Assembly: GCF_040436345.1 (NCBI RefSeq)
Contig: NC_133216.1
Span: 14,898,110-14,962,109, forward strand
Length of the DNA: 64,000 nucleotides
DNA from: Pagrus major
Lineage: Eukaryota; Chordata; Actinopteri; Spariformes; Sparidae
Direction of reading: 5' to 3'
The notes beneath the pieces were generated by a model. That model saw only the letters and a list, made by a program, of their open reading frames with translations, was not told the DNA's origin and made no database searches. A program made the translations under genes and the position numbers. Below are positions 1 through 11,244 of this stretch, one piece after another. Each line of letters opens with the position of its first letter. Positions within the stretch are counted from its first letter, which is position 1.

Positions 1-1525
1 CAGAAATGGGGTGTGGTTGAGTTGCGATCTCTGTTCCCAACCAAGTAATAAAAATGTGTTCTTGTACATAAACCAGAAATGTTGATGCAACATGTTGTGG
101 TTTTTGTTTGAACACACTGTTCCAACATATTGTCAGTAAACATGTCAAATTCTATAAATACTGTAAACGGTAACTGACAAAGGCTACTTCTTTGTCATCT
201 GTGGAGAAAGTCACCAGACTCCCTTACAAAAAACGTTTAATTTTGAGACTTGTTGTGTTAGGAGAAACTTTATAAACTTCTACAACACATTATTAACTGT
301 TTGGGCCTTCTTGTTAATTCGGCAAATGTTAAACACCAAGATGTGTCTTTCTTTGCGTAGAAAACGTTGTATCGGTTTGTTCCAGTGATGTAGGTATGTA
401 TTTGCATACAGAGTGGGAAGTGAGATCCGATCACAAGTGGTCACTGGAGACGTATTTAATGCCAAGTGTGAATTGACGGGCTCGAGGCTGTCCACTTGAG
501 ATCAGATCATTTAGGACGGATGGTAAAACCAAACTGAACAGCCTCTAAATGTACGCAACCTTCTGCAGTCCTGTTGAAGAAGGGCGTAGTTTTGGTTTAG
601 GGAGGTGCACAATGAAGTCAAACAAAAAAAATCCACAGTAAATTCCTGTATTATTAATGCGCTAATCCCTGATATTTGGCTATAATACATGATATTATAA
701 AACTAATCCAACATCAACAAAGAACGCAACGATCAGTGCATAATTTTCCCATATACTACAGAGAGCACTGTTCTCTCTTTCAAGTGTTTCTTAACGAGGA
801 TTACCTGTGAACTAAAACACATAAATTATACAGAGGCGGTAAAGGACTGTTTTTTTTATATCCCTGATGAGTCTCTGCCGGTCTTCAGCAACCTCTAGCA
901 AGAAGGTAGGGCAGCTCATATGGTGCCTGGGAGGGCAACAAGACTTGTAAATGACGCGCTATCGCTTGTAAAACTTAATTGCTGTGAGCACATTATGACA
1001 TACTGAAGCCAGCTCAGGCGAGGAAATTAACATTTTTATCATCTGAGCAATAAGAACACTGAATGGAGAATGTTTTTTGGTGAATGAATCATCATGAAAC
1101 AGTCAAAATGGGTGGGGTGGTTTGAGGGGGCAAAATCATGGTTCCCCCCCCCCGCCCCAGCGGAAACTACGACCTTGCATCATAGTGCAGTTGCCAGGTT
1201 TGATATCATCCTGCCTTTACAGAGAACAAGACCAAACCCTTTACTGACCATCAGTGTCTGGTAACCCAAGCTATTAGCAGTGACACAGCATGGGAATATT
1301 GGGTGGAATCAAGGATGGATGAAGAATTTTGTCCCTCAAGAACCAGCAACTCCCTCTAAAACCAGAGTTTATTGCAAAAACCTCCTGACTCCATCTCCTG
1401 ACTTAAAGCTGCGACAATCAACATTTTTGTATTAGTAATACATCATATCAATATGTGTAATGTGGTGTTTGTTGTGACTATCCCACACCGCATGCTGCAC
1501 TTCTTTTCTCCTCAGCTCAGCTTTT

Positions 1526-1690
1526 TTTCAGACTTTATTTGACAGGACAGCTGAAGAGTTGTTGGGAAAAGGGTGAAAGAGAGGATGATGTGTAGCAAAG
1601 GGTTAGACGCAGGTTGGATTTGAACTCTAGGTGATGACACAGCCTATGTAAATAGGGAGCATGCTCTACCAACTGAGGTACTAGGGTACC
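1526..1690 (-). repeat. tRNA-derived SINE copy 1 of a tandem pair
   Basis: Read on the minus strand, this segment has a tRNA-like head (a GGTAGAGCATGC box A-like stretch and a diverged box B-like stretch) followed by a pyrimidine-rich body ending in CTCTTCAGCTG. The neighbouring copy has the same order of blocks with clear sequence similarity. It is diverged and probably inactive. The exact family was not identified. Confidence 0.6.
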
Positions 1691-1699
1691 CTGGTGCCA

Positions 1700-1860
1700 G
1701 ACAAAGTTTACTTTTTTATTTCCTGGGGCAGCTGAAGAGTTGATAGGAAAGGGGTAAGAGAGGGGGATGACATGCAGCAAAGGGCCACAGGTCGGATTCG
1801 AACCCTGAGCTGCTGCAACGAGGACACCGCCTCTGTAAATGGGCAGCACGCTCTACCAAG
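1700..1860 (-). repeat. tRNA-derived SINE copy 2 with intact box B
   Basis: On the minus strand this copy holds GGTTCGAATCC (plus-strand 1794-1804), an exact match to the RNA polymerase III box B consensus, and GGTAGAGCGTGC as a box A-like block upstream. The downstream part parallels copy 1 (CAAACTGTTAG-type pyrimidine body, then CTCTTCAGCTG). A cloverleaf cannot be drawn convincingly, so this is a SINE head and not a tRNA gene. Confidence 0.65.
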
Positions 1861-4200
1861 TGTAAAATGTCAAACTAGTACTTTAAACACTTGTGCAGCA
1901 CCGCAGCATTTTTCTCTCTCCCTTGTTGCCCACTGCTGTCAACAGTCCTTTGTGAAGGGCCTGTAATCTCTGCACTGCCTCCTCTCATCCCCGTGTAATG
2001 ATCCCCAAGTGAAACAGGATCAGGAAGAAGGGAAGTTGGGGAGAGTCCTTAAGGACCAACAAGATGGAAAATAATGGCTGGTAGAGTGTAGACATCCATT
2101 ATGTGGTCTGTTTCCTGAAAGACAAAGCAGTCATCAGCCCTAAATAGCATCTTATGTGTGTCTGCCAGGATGTACCCATTTACACCAGCTGAGTCCAGGT
2201 ACATGAGGAGAATCGGTCATCAGGACATGACGTGAAATATGAAGCGAAATGCTTTTTAGATCTGAAACAAGTGGTTGTTTGAAGAGTTGCTGAATATCTT
2301 TAGGTTTTTTTAAAGTATTTTTTCTTTATTTTCTATAATTTTATAGGCAAAACTGACAACACAATTCCTATTTTATTTAGTTTTGTGATGAGTGACAAAG
2401 ACAAAAGATAAAAAAACGAAATATTTTCATGACTAATACGCGGTTTTGTTTGACATTTAGTTTTAGATATGAGTCAGGTACAGATGGCAGAGGAGTAGAT
2501 GGTGATAGATTGATGTGTTTGCATTAGATGCAGCGTATGTGCATCTGTCTGCAAATGTAATTTATGCGTCTGTTTATTTTGTGCAGGTGTGAACAGATTG
2601 GCTTCTGCTCTCTTTGTTCTATAAGCAATCTCACGGTATGTTCTCTCAGAGCGTTCTGCATCGGCGTACTTCTCAGTTCTCCTAAATAATCGCCCTGATC
2701 CTCGCCTGCTGTGTACCCTTTCTGGCCTGCTCTTCATCCACACACTGATACATTAATATGCTCCTGTTTAAGGAGAGCCTGACATCCCATCAGTTTTGGC
2801 CCCACAGCCTGCGGTGCTTGTGGACGACAGCCTGTGATTAGTGTCCCTCTCTGCGGGGCTCGAGGTCTGCTGAGAGGACCATAAGAGGCAGGGTGGCATG
2901 CAGGAACAGAAGCAAGGGCGAGGGTGGTAATGTGGAGCGAGGCAACAAGGGCGATGTACGTCTGTTTGAAATGTTTCTGGCAACACCGCGTGATGAATAA
3001 AGTGTAAGATAACTGCACGTCGAGCACGAAAGACATTTGTCGTGTTTGTTAGTGTGTTTAATGCCAGTAGGCCTCAGTTTCATTTTTTACTCTTAAGTAT
3101 TAGTTCAAATAACAAATTGTTGCCAGGATAAGTTCCTTTTCTTGGTTCAAAAGCCAGGACAGTTAATAACGCTGTGAGTGTTGTCGTAAAAGAGGCTGAG
3201 GTCAGAAAAGGACATCTGTGATTGTTGTTATTGAGGCTTTTAACATCAGCGTGTGGATATTCTGCCAAAAACTCTAATTAAATTCAAGTTGGACCTTAGT
3301 CTATTTATAATTTAAGTGAAGATTTATGCATCACTGAAGTAAAACAGGCCGCAATCCTTTCGGGAATGATAATTTATTTGCATCACAGTTTTCATTTTCA
3401 CTGAAAAAAGCTATAAAATCATGATGATGCAACATTTGTTGGGGTCTGAACCAAACAAACATGTTTTCTTACATCTGAAGAACAACATTTTTAGGCCAGG
3501 ACATCTTTACCTTTATCAAAAAATTGCAGCTTCTGTGGTTTGGATGTTATATTTAACCTTCTTTTTTCGATAATATTTTGAATAACTGTGCAGCCCTACA
3601 CCCGGTATTTGCCAGAAGCATCTGACAAAGTTAACGTTAGCTAATATTGTACATAGATCGCTTAGATAGCTTAGATCGAGGCGTAACAGAGGTGGTGTGA
3701 AAAATGGTACATTTGATAAAAAAGCGTCTTATATAAGGTAAATTGGGAAGATTTTAAATTACATTTCAACACAACATAACTGAAATAACAAACACTACAC
3801 CAATGAAGTTTGGCATAGGCTAGGTTAGCATGATGTGATATTTCCTGCACACTCTAAACTGCATCAATACTACCAACTGATATTTTCCCCCCATGTGTGC
3901 ATATATAAAAAAAAAACAAAGTAATACCCCTTACACATTTTTCCTACAGTAAAATACCATAAAATGTCTGCGGTACTGGTACCTCATGTTCCTGTGGTAC
4001 TGGACTACATGTAGTAAATTCCTGTGGTAATCACAGGCTTATGCGGTATTTTGGGATGTTTACTGCAGGGATTGTACCTCAGGCTGTGTGGTAATGCACC
4101 ATACATTCTGTGATCCTGAATCGTGTGTCATACATTACAACATTTTGGTAAGGGACCCCTCGCCTCACCCGAGCCTATGGTGGCCACCAAAAAAACTTGA

Positions 4201-4424
4201 AAGGTCCTCTCTACAGCCAGTGTTTGGTTTGTCCATTCTGGCTACTGTAGAAACATGACGAACTCTGTGGAGGAGGACCAACATGTAAATGCTGAAGGCT
4301 CATTCTAAGGTAACGGACACAGGATTCTTAGATTCAGGTGATTATACACTAATGAAAACATAATGATGAATATTTTCTTCCATTTCTGCCCATAGATCCT
4401 TTCCAACTCCTACACACAGGACCT
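4201..4424. repeat. TTAA-type MITE with AGGTCC ends
   Basis: The left end reads AAAGGTCCTCTCTACAGC and the right end, reverse-complemented, reads AAAGGTCCTGTGTGTAGG, so the two ends form an imperfect inverted repeat. The right flank is TTAA; the left flank is TTGA, consistent with one mutation. The same AGGTCC end type occurs at 54876-55022. It is a non-autonomous element with no coding capacity. Confidence 0.5.
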
Positions 4425-7400
4425 TTAAGTTCTAACTAGATCTAGTGAGTCATTCCTTGAAAACCACTAACCCTAACCATAACCCTAAGATATTTTTAGT
4501 TCAATGCCAGTCATACAGATGAATACAGTTACTGATGGGGGGAGGGTTGACTGACAGTTCGACAAAGAAGTGGCGGTCCGGTCAGATTGGGAAATGTTTC
4601 GTTGGTTTCCTGTTGCAGTCAGCAGTTTTACGGGGAAAACGTGTTCACCTTTGAAGGGGAAACTGAGGCCACGCTGTCTAGATCTGTGTACATGTCTATT
4701 ATGAGTATCCCTGTGTGTGTTTGTGTGTGAGAAAGTATTATTATAATCCATAAATACTTCATGGATCAAGCCTTTGGAAACAGTGAGAATTAATCATTTT
4801 TTGGTTCTGACATCGGTTGCGTAATCCAAGAAATTTCACACAACCTCAAATAACATGATTACTTCCCTAAAAAGTCAAGAACATCTGGGCAAAGTTATGT
4901 TCGTGCTCTCTGACCAATTGTGACACATCTGAGATGACAACACTGTTCCAGGGTTTTTCAGTTATTATGCCAATGAGCTCAATGTGTCCTAGAAACAAGA
5001 TAATTGCTGTTGTTTTGGGTTTGCACGCCTCTCCCTCTCCCTCTCTCTGTCTCTCTTGGGGTGTATCTGTAGATCAATATGTGAGTGACCACATCCGTGT
5101 GAGTGTAGCTCGTTAATGAGCATGGAGCGGACGTAGCCAGCCCCGTGTCTGCTCCCTATGGCAGTCTAGTTTGGCCTGGCTCTGGACGTGCTCCCTCTGG
5201 CCCCTCTCGCTTCGTCTCTCGCTTATTAGTTTTCAGTCCAGGCCCTAGCAACAAGGAAACATTTACACCAATGCACTAAAGCTTTCAATCAGCACGAACC
5301 ATTAATTAGTCCACTGTTTGTTGGATATTTCATGGAGGAAATGGAGAATTGTTGATAGAGAAGAGGAGCGAGGTGACAGAGAGGCTTCCTGGGCCAGCTG
5401 CTGCTTCTCTCTCTGCCCAGCATGAATAATTCGCCGGCTGTGGCTGTCTCGACCGCCTGTCTGCAGCCTGTCATACCTTAAAGGTCAATGCAGGAGAAAG
5501 TTGTGGTTTTGTCATGTAGCTTCTTCTGCATCTGTATTCAGGACACTTCTGAATATCAAAGGCGTGCTCCCACAGAGCGTGTGCTTCTGGTACAAAGAGA
5601 CGGATGTTGACTTTTGTTGAAGCCAAGCATAACAAGATGAACCACAGTCTCAACTGACACTGATACTAAACACACAGTCATGTGTTCTCATCTGGTTTTA
5701 ACACCAAAGTGCCGACAGCTCCATCACGCTGTTTCAGAGGCTTGAATCAGGTTCGATTTGGCTTCATCCAGCAGACAAGATGTTTCATCTTGTAGGACGA
5801 CCGGTTACCAAAACTGTGTCCAGTAAACAAGCTACCTTTTGAAGATTTGATTAATACATCGATTCTTTCATTGATTATTTTGTCTATAAAAGGGCAAAAA
5901 TAATGTCAAAAGTCATTTAACATTTACCAGAGTCTGCCAGGAGTCTGAAAAGTCATCTGTCATCTGAAATCAGTAAATGTTTCATATTTTGGTACATTTA
6001 TGCTTTAACACTATTAACTGTCGTTGATAAATTGTCTGTTAACAGAGCCAATGACTGGCCGGTAAAGTCCACTTAACTTTTCAATTGGGCAACATAAAAC
6101 AAACTCAAACAAAACACCCAGAAGTAAACCTGCCTTCAGTGTGATGGCTCACAGATAATGAGATGACACTCATTTTTCCAAGCTATGGTTTTGTCACATC
6201 ATATTTAACATATTAGTGTCTAATGAAACAAAAAAACCCAAAACCCTAACCCATGGAACTTTTTTCATCTTAGAGGTGTGAAAACAAAATTTAAATGTCA
6301 ACGTTAAATGTCAGATATACACTTAATCAAAACACTTAATATTGAAATGGAAGCTGATCTGACTCCAGTGGTACCAAGAATATGATATAAAGGCCTTGTA
6401 ATTTTTGAGACACCGCCATTTCTGTATCTTTATTTATTTATTTGGGTGTTAGTCACATGGGGTTACTCATTTTTGTCATTTATCCCCACAAACCCACATA
6501 GTTCCTTTAATCCCTTGTGACTGACCAAGGATGTTGCAAAAATTGCACAGTAACCTCAAACTTTGACATTTCAGAGTCAAAACTAAACAGTGAAGTGAAG
6601 CTGCCTTTAGCTTCAATGCTACTCAAATGTTGAACAAATTGCTAGAAGAGCTAAGACTTGCCACCTAGCCTAGTTACTCTGTCTGCTTTTGCTGTTTGCT
6701 TTTATTGTTTTGTCCTATATGCATTTAATTGTTTTTTTAATAATGTCTTTCTTGTGCTTTCGGCTGCAACACTTTGGGTTGCCTTTGGGAAAGCAATGCC
6801 TTGCCTTGCCTAATAGCTTGTACTTTAAGTGCTGTCAAGTAAATAATCAAATTCCCTATGGGCTTTAATGTGTTAAATAACATTATGCTGAGAGGCTTTC
6901 TAAAAGTATCAGTGTCAGACGAGAGTCAGATAGCAAATAGCATCAGAGCTGGTGTCCAGGCACAAAATGTTTACTATACTACACTCTAAATGTACTGTAC
7001 TTTACTATAATACTCCAGCAAAGCTTGAGCTAAGGAAAGAAAGATATGTGGAAAAGCTTTTTTTTTTTTTAAAAAAAAAAAAAGAAAGCAGGTGGGTAGT
7101 GAGTAGAGAAGTTATAGACATGACGGCATTATTCTAGATGAGTCGTAAAGGCTGAGGACAGATGGTGAGGAGAGAGGATGGAGGTTGAGACAAAGCTTCA
7201 CAGGAAGTGAGTGTGAAGCAAGTCATTTATGTGACCAGACCTGTTTTGGCTAAGTGAAGGTCAATGAAGGCCATGAATGTGGCTGCAACATGACTGTCAG
7301 ACTGTCCTGCCTGCAGAATACACAGCTTTTAAACATTTCTAGGCTTCTTTACATTTGTAACCAAGGACCGTGTGTCTAACCTTAACTTCTGTTTCTTTAG

Positions 7401-7688
7401 ATTGCAGGGTTTATCAACGCCATCCACCCGTTTTGTGGCGACGAAGAGAACCTGACGGCCTTCCGCTTCTACGCCCTCAACCCCATCGTGGATCCCTGGG
7501 TCTTCATCATCTGCCGCAAGTCTGTGTTTCGCCACCTCTGCTCTCTGCTGAGCTGCCGCTTCAGCCGAGGAGCTGTGAAGACGACGGCACACTGCGCTCT
7601 ATCTTTACCACTTGACAATCACATACAGCGCAACCCCCCGGACGTGACAGTTCAACAGAACAACATGTACGCCAGTTTACCTCTGTGA
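7401..7688 (+). CDS. ptgir: Prostacyclin receptor-like GPCR, last coding exon (partial)
   Basis: This exon encodes the C-terminal 95 residues of a prostanoid receptor, a class A GPCR of the plasma membrane. It starts after a TTTCTTTAG acceptor in phase 0 and ends at TGA. The frame holds the end of the third extracellular loop and TM7: FRFYALNPIVDPWVFII, followed by a CRKSVFRHL helix-8 region and a short tail. DPW replaces the usual NPxxY, as in all prostanoid receptors, and the Arg in FRFY is the family's ligand-carboxylate contact. The FRFYA(F/L)NPI(L/V)DPWVFI string fits the prostacyclin receptor better than EP, DP, FP or TP receptors as I remember them. Human PTGIR also has its last intron before TM7. 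The tail ends YASLPL, with no CaaX box, unlike human PTGIR. Earlier exons were not found in the 7.4 kb upstream. Confidence 0.8.
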   Translation: MAGFINAIHPFCGDEENLTAFRFYALNPIVDPWVFIICRKSVFRHLCSLLSCRFSRGAVKTTAHCALSLPLDNHIQRNPPDVTVQQNNMYASLPL

Positions 7689-8398
7689 CCCAACAGACTC
7701 AGCTGTGCAGAGGCTGGGAGACTTTAGCGTCGGATGAAAGGGTGGAGCAAAATCGTGAAATGAAACTTGAACATTTGCATACAGGATTCCTCCACTCACC
7801 AAGACTCTGACAAAGAAGTGTCTGTCACAGTGGAAATCTTGAAAAACGTGGCCGTTACAGTTTCCCTATGAACTAACTTGGGGAAAAAAATGATTGCACT
7901 AAGTCTTAAACTTCGCCGACTGATGGAAACTGTTTCAAAGTTACCAGGAGAGTTGTGCCATAAAACAAACAGCACTGTAACGTAGCACTAAGAAACACAT
8001 CGAACCATATCATGCCTATGAATCATATACTGTCAAATCAGAATATATGCACTCGGGTAAAGCTATATGCATGAATGTATACTGTCTATTCTCTCAGCCT
8101 TTTCTTTAAGACACTGCCAGGTATCTCTTGATTAATGGATTGTCCACAGCTACAGTGATGTAGTTCACACTTAACATGAAGATTATAGTTTATTTCATTG
8201 TTAAACTATTTCCCTTGTCCGTGATCCGTCATCAGTCCATGATGGATACATCCAAGAGAGACACATTTTATTCAAGGAGAGGTTGTCACTTGAATAAGGT
8301 AACAAGATGCAGCATGAATCTAAATATAAACCATTAGCAGGTCGCACTTTAGAATAGTCAGTCATGTCTGAACACGATGTCACGCTAACTTTCCTTTT

Positions 8399-8985
8399 AA
8401 GGCTTTACTCTGGCACAGAGGTGCTTTGAGCTAAATGCTAATGTCAGCATTCTCAGCAGGCCAATGATTATTAGATCAGTTGTCAACGATTAACTTAATC
8501 AAATATTTTGATAATCGTTTAATGATTTGGAGTATTTGATTTGATTTCTCTGATTCCAGCTTCTTAAATATGAATATTTTCTGGTTTCTTTACTCCTCGA
8601 TAACTGAATATCTTTGGGTTGTGCACACTTGAGCACGTCTTCTTTTGTTTTAGGAAACACTGATTAGCATTTTTCATTTTGCATCATTTTTTGACATTTT
8701 ATAGACCAAACAACGAATTGGTTAATTGAGAAGATAATATACAGCGTGATCATCAATGACATAATTGTTAGTTGCAGCTCTAATGCTAATGCTGACATGA
8801 TGATATTAAGCAGATACAATGTTAACCATATTCACCATCTTACTTTAGCATGTTTTCTTGCTCACATTTGCTAATTAGCACAAAACACAAAGTACAGCTG
8901 AGGCTGATGGGAATGTCATGGTTTTGCAGATTTTTAGTCATAAACTAAAGTATTGGACCGATTCAAATGTTGACTTCAGGATGTC
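8399..8985. repeat. Dispersed teleost repeat interrupted by a MITE
   Basis: The left part (about 8399-8460, containing GAGCTAAATGCTAATGTCAGC) and the right part (about 8785-8985, with GCTAATGCTGACATG and TAGCACAAAACACAAAGTACAG) resemble a single common teleost repeat rich in GCTAA/CTAAT words. They are separated by a roughly 300-bp element with GCTGCAACTAA-type ends. Confidence 0.4.
8477..8783. repeat. MITE with GCTGCAACTAA-type termini (copy 1)
   Basis: The left end reads GTTGTCAACGATTAAC and the right end reads ATAATTGTTAGTTGCAGCTC. Interior words such as CTGATTCCAGCTTCTTAAAT and CTTTGGGTTGTGCACACTTG recur, often reverse-complemented, in copies at 22531-22823, 48206-48443 and 55172-55467. 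It is non-coding. Confidence 0.5.
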
Positions 8986-9232
8986 GATAAAAGAAAAAAG
9001 TTAAAGGTGTCACCCAAGTTAATACTATTCATCCCTCTTGGCACTGTAGATGACTACCAAACATGGAAATCTATCCTCGCCTACACTTAAAAAACTGAAG
9101 ATACTCTGTGCACAGCAGTGCTTCTCTGCTGGGTGCAGCGGGTACAGGGTAAACCCCAGAGGACCAAAGAATTAATATTCCAACACACACTATTGACAGT
9201 ATTATATTGACAGTTAAGTTGTATAGGTGGAT

Positions 9233-9282
9233 CTACATGTTTCGCATGCTGCTTCATCGGGTTCACCCTGCGAAACATGTAG
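9233..9282. repeat. Perfect 14-bp inverted repeat with 22-bp loop
   Basis: CTACATGTTTCGCA at 9233-9246 is exactly complementary to TGCGAAACATGTAG at 9269-9282. The loop contains a GATGAAGC-type word on the minus strand. Both arms are GC-poor but perfect, so the transcript or single strand could form a hairpin. Confidence 0.8.
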
Positions 9283-10339
9283 TCACTCCTCCACTCCTGT
9301 TTTTAATGTAATTGGTCGTAAAACTGTGTCGATCGTATCCTCGTCTGCACTGGAATATTAGTTTTTTTGGTCCATCCATCCGTCCATTGTTGAGACATTT
9401 CATGCTTGACCAAAGTGGTGGACCGACAAACCGAGATCTCCTTCTCTAGAACAACACCACTAGCGTGGTTGAAACAATGGTTTTGTTAAAGATAAATCTT
9501 GAATTTATTAGTTACTTCTTGACTATAAAGTGTAAGTCTGGTGTCCAGCTGTGTTGTATTTACATTGTACCTGTGATAATCGTCTTGCTCCAGCCTAAAA
9601 GACATACTTGTCTGGCTCATAATGTAGTCCTGTTCTGTCTCTGTTGACATAGATCAAATATTCGAGGCGTGTTCCCTGCAGACAGCACTGTTTATCTGCA
9701 GCACAGACTGCTAGTAGAATGAAATATGAATATGAACATACTGTATAGACACTAATCGATTAGAATCTCATCTTTCTGGGTGTTTTGGGCAGCGCAAGCA
9801 GGATTGACTTGTCGTAAAATTAAAACTAGAATAAGGTTGTGAGTCGACTCTTCCAAACCAGTCAACAAAGTAAGGAAGGCCTGTTCCTGTCTAGACTCTC
9901 ATTGTATTGCATGAAAATGTGTTCCCTCTCCTTCTCCTTCTCACTGATTTCTAAGCTACCTATGATGATGATTGTCTGTGAATGTCTCTTTTTATTCGAA
10001 AAACTCTGCTGCTGCAAAATGCACTGTGAGAAAGTCTTTTGTTGTTGTTGCTGTGACTTTTAATGCTGTAACTGCGTTTAAATATAGTGTATTTATGCCT
10101 TTTAAACCGCGCTGTAATGTTGTGTATCCTTACACTTGTGTTAGTTGGGTTCATGCTGTGTAGTGCAGATGTTAAGGGATGAAAGAGACAGGGATCTGAG
10201 TTCAGTTTTTGTTGTGTTGCACATTTACATTGATTCGCTTTACTGTCTTTAAATGCTCAGTCATGCGTGACCCGAGGTAAGTCACATTACGACTTGCACA
10301 TTTGGTCTTTGGGGGTTTAAGTATTTGAGTTGTACTTCC

Positions 10340-10345
10340 AATAAA
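10340..10345 (+). terminator. Candidate polyadenylation signal (ptgir-like)
   Basis: A canonical AATAAA lies 2.65 kb downstream of the ptgir-like stop codon. It is the clearest plus-strand signal before the oppositely oriented slc3a2-like gene. Confidence 0.35.
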
Positions 10346-10363
10346 ATGAATGAAAGAATACAT

Positions 10364-11157
10364 TTTTAGACTAAAAAATAGTATTCATTATATGGCACAC
10401 ATTTTGTTCATGTGAATTAAAGTATTAATAAATCTCTCACACTGTATGTCTGTATGTGATGTTTAAAACTCTGCTCTCTGTCTCAGCTTATGTAAAGTTC
10501 TTGAGTGCCGTGAGACCTGCTGTACGTTTACAGTATATGTACTGGAAGCAGTGACAAGATAAACAGAAGACGATTGTGTTTAAGTTAGATAATTATGTGT
10601 TTTTGTCTTGTTGCAGTCATAATGTCAGTGCTGACTACAGGGGAACATCTATTTCACATGCAGTGCTCCATTATATGACTGTAGCCACTCAGAGATGTTG
10701 GAAACGTCATCAAGTTACACGGTAACCAAAATATGTTCCAGTATTTTCAGTTTCGTTGGAAGTAAAAAGAAGATACAACAGCAACATCAGATTTAGAGCT
10801 CAAACTCTATGTGTTCACCATAATGGAGAAAATGTTGCATGTCATTTAAGAGGGCATAGACCATATTCACACGGCAGCCATTTTCCTATGATGTCATGCT
10901 CAGGGTGGGAAGCCCGAATGCTGGGATAATGCTATGCTGCTTTGTTCTAAGTTGGGAGTCGTATTTAACGTAGGGAATCTTACAATTTATGCTCATTTCA
11001 CCTCTTACTGATTGACCAGCAACTGAAGAGATGGTGGACAGGGAAATTCTGGAGGGACACCGGGCCATACTTCAAGGTTAAACAACACATTTGAAGTAAA
11101 GGTGCTGACTTTCACTTTGATCTGACAGCACAAAACTATAAAATGATGTGTGTTGGT

Positions 11158-11244
<87 letters not shown>

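Larger units (their letters stand above)
1..7400. other. Non-coding region upstream of the ptgir-like exon
   Basis: I found no convincing exon here on either strand. Because the ptgir-like exon at 7401 begins in mid-protein, at least part of this stretch must be its preceding intron. Visible content is a tandem pair of tRNA-derived SINE copies near 1526-1860, a TTAA-type MITE at 4201-4424, a short C-rich run near 1144-1158 and an A/T homopolymer patch near 7057-7083. The rest is AT-rich unique-looking sequence. The open frames of 60-104 codons carry no recognisable domain and are treated as chance. Confidence 0.6.
7689..10345 (+). other. Probable long 3' UTR of the ptgir-like gene
   Basis: No coding exon is visible between the stop codon and the AATAAA at 10340-10345. 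The stretch contains a composite dispersed repeat (about 8399-8980) with a nested MITE, and a 50-bp perfect-arm inverted repeat at 9233-9282. Whether the transcript runs this far is inference; an earlier polyadenylation site would leave most of this as intergenic DNA. Confidence 0.4.

Noticed and set aside
1535-1849. A 104-codon minus-strand open frame.
   Set aside because: It lies wholly within the two SINE copies and carries no domain; the coding appearance comes from the repeat.
1772-1860. A tRNA gene, because of the perfect box B.
   Set aside because: No acceptor stem or cloverleaf pairing can be formed, and the copy next to it shares non-tRNA flanks, so it is a SINE.
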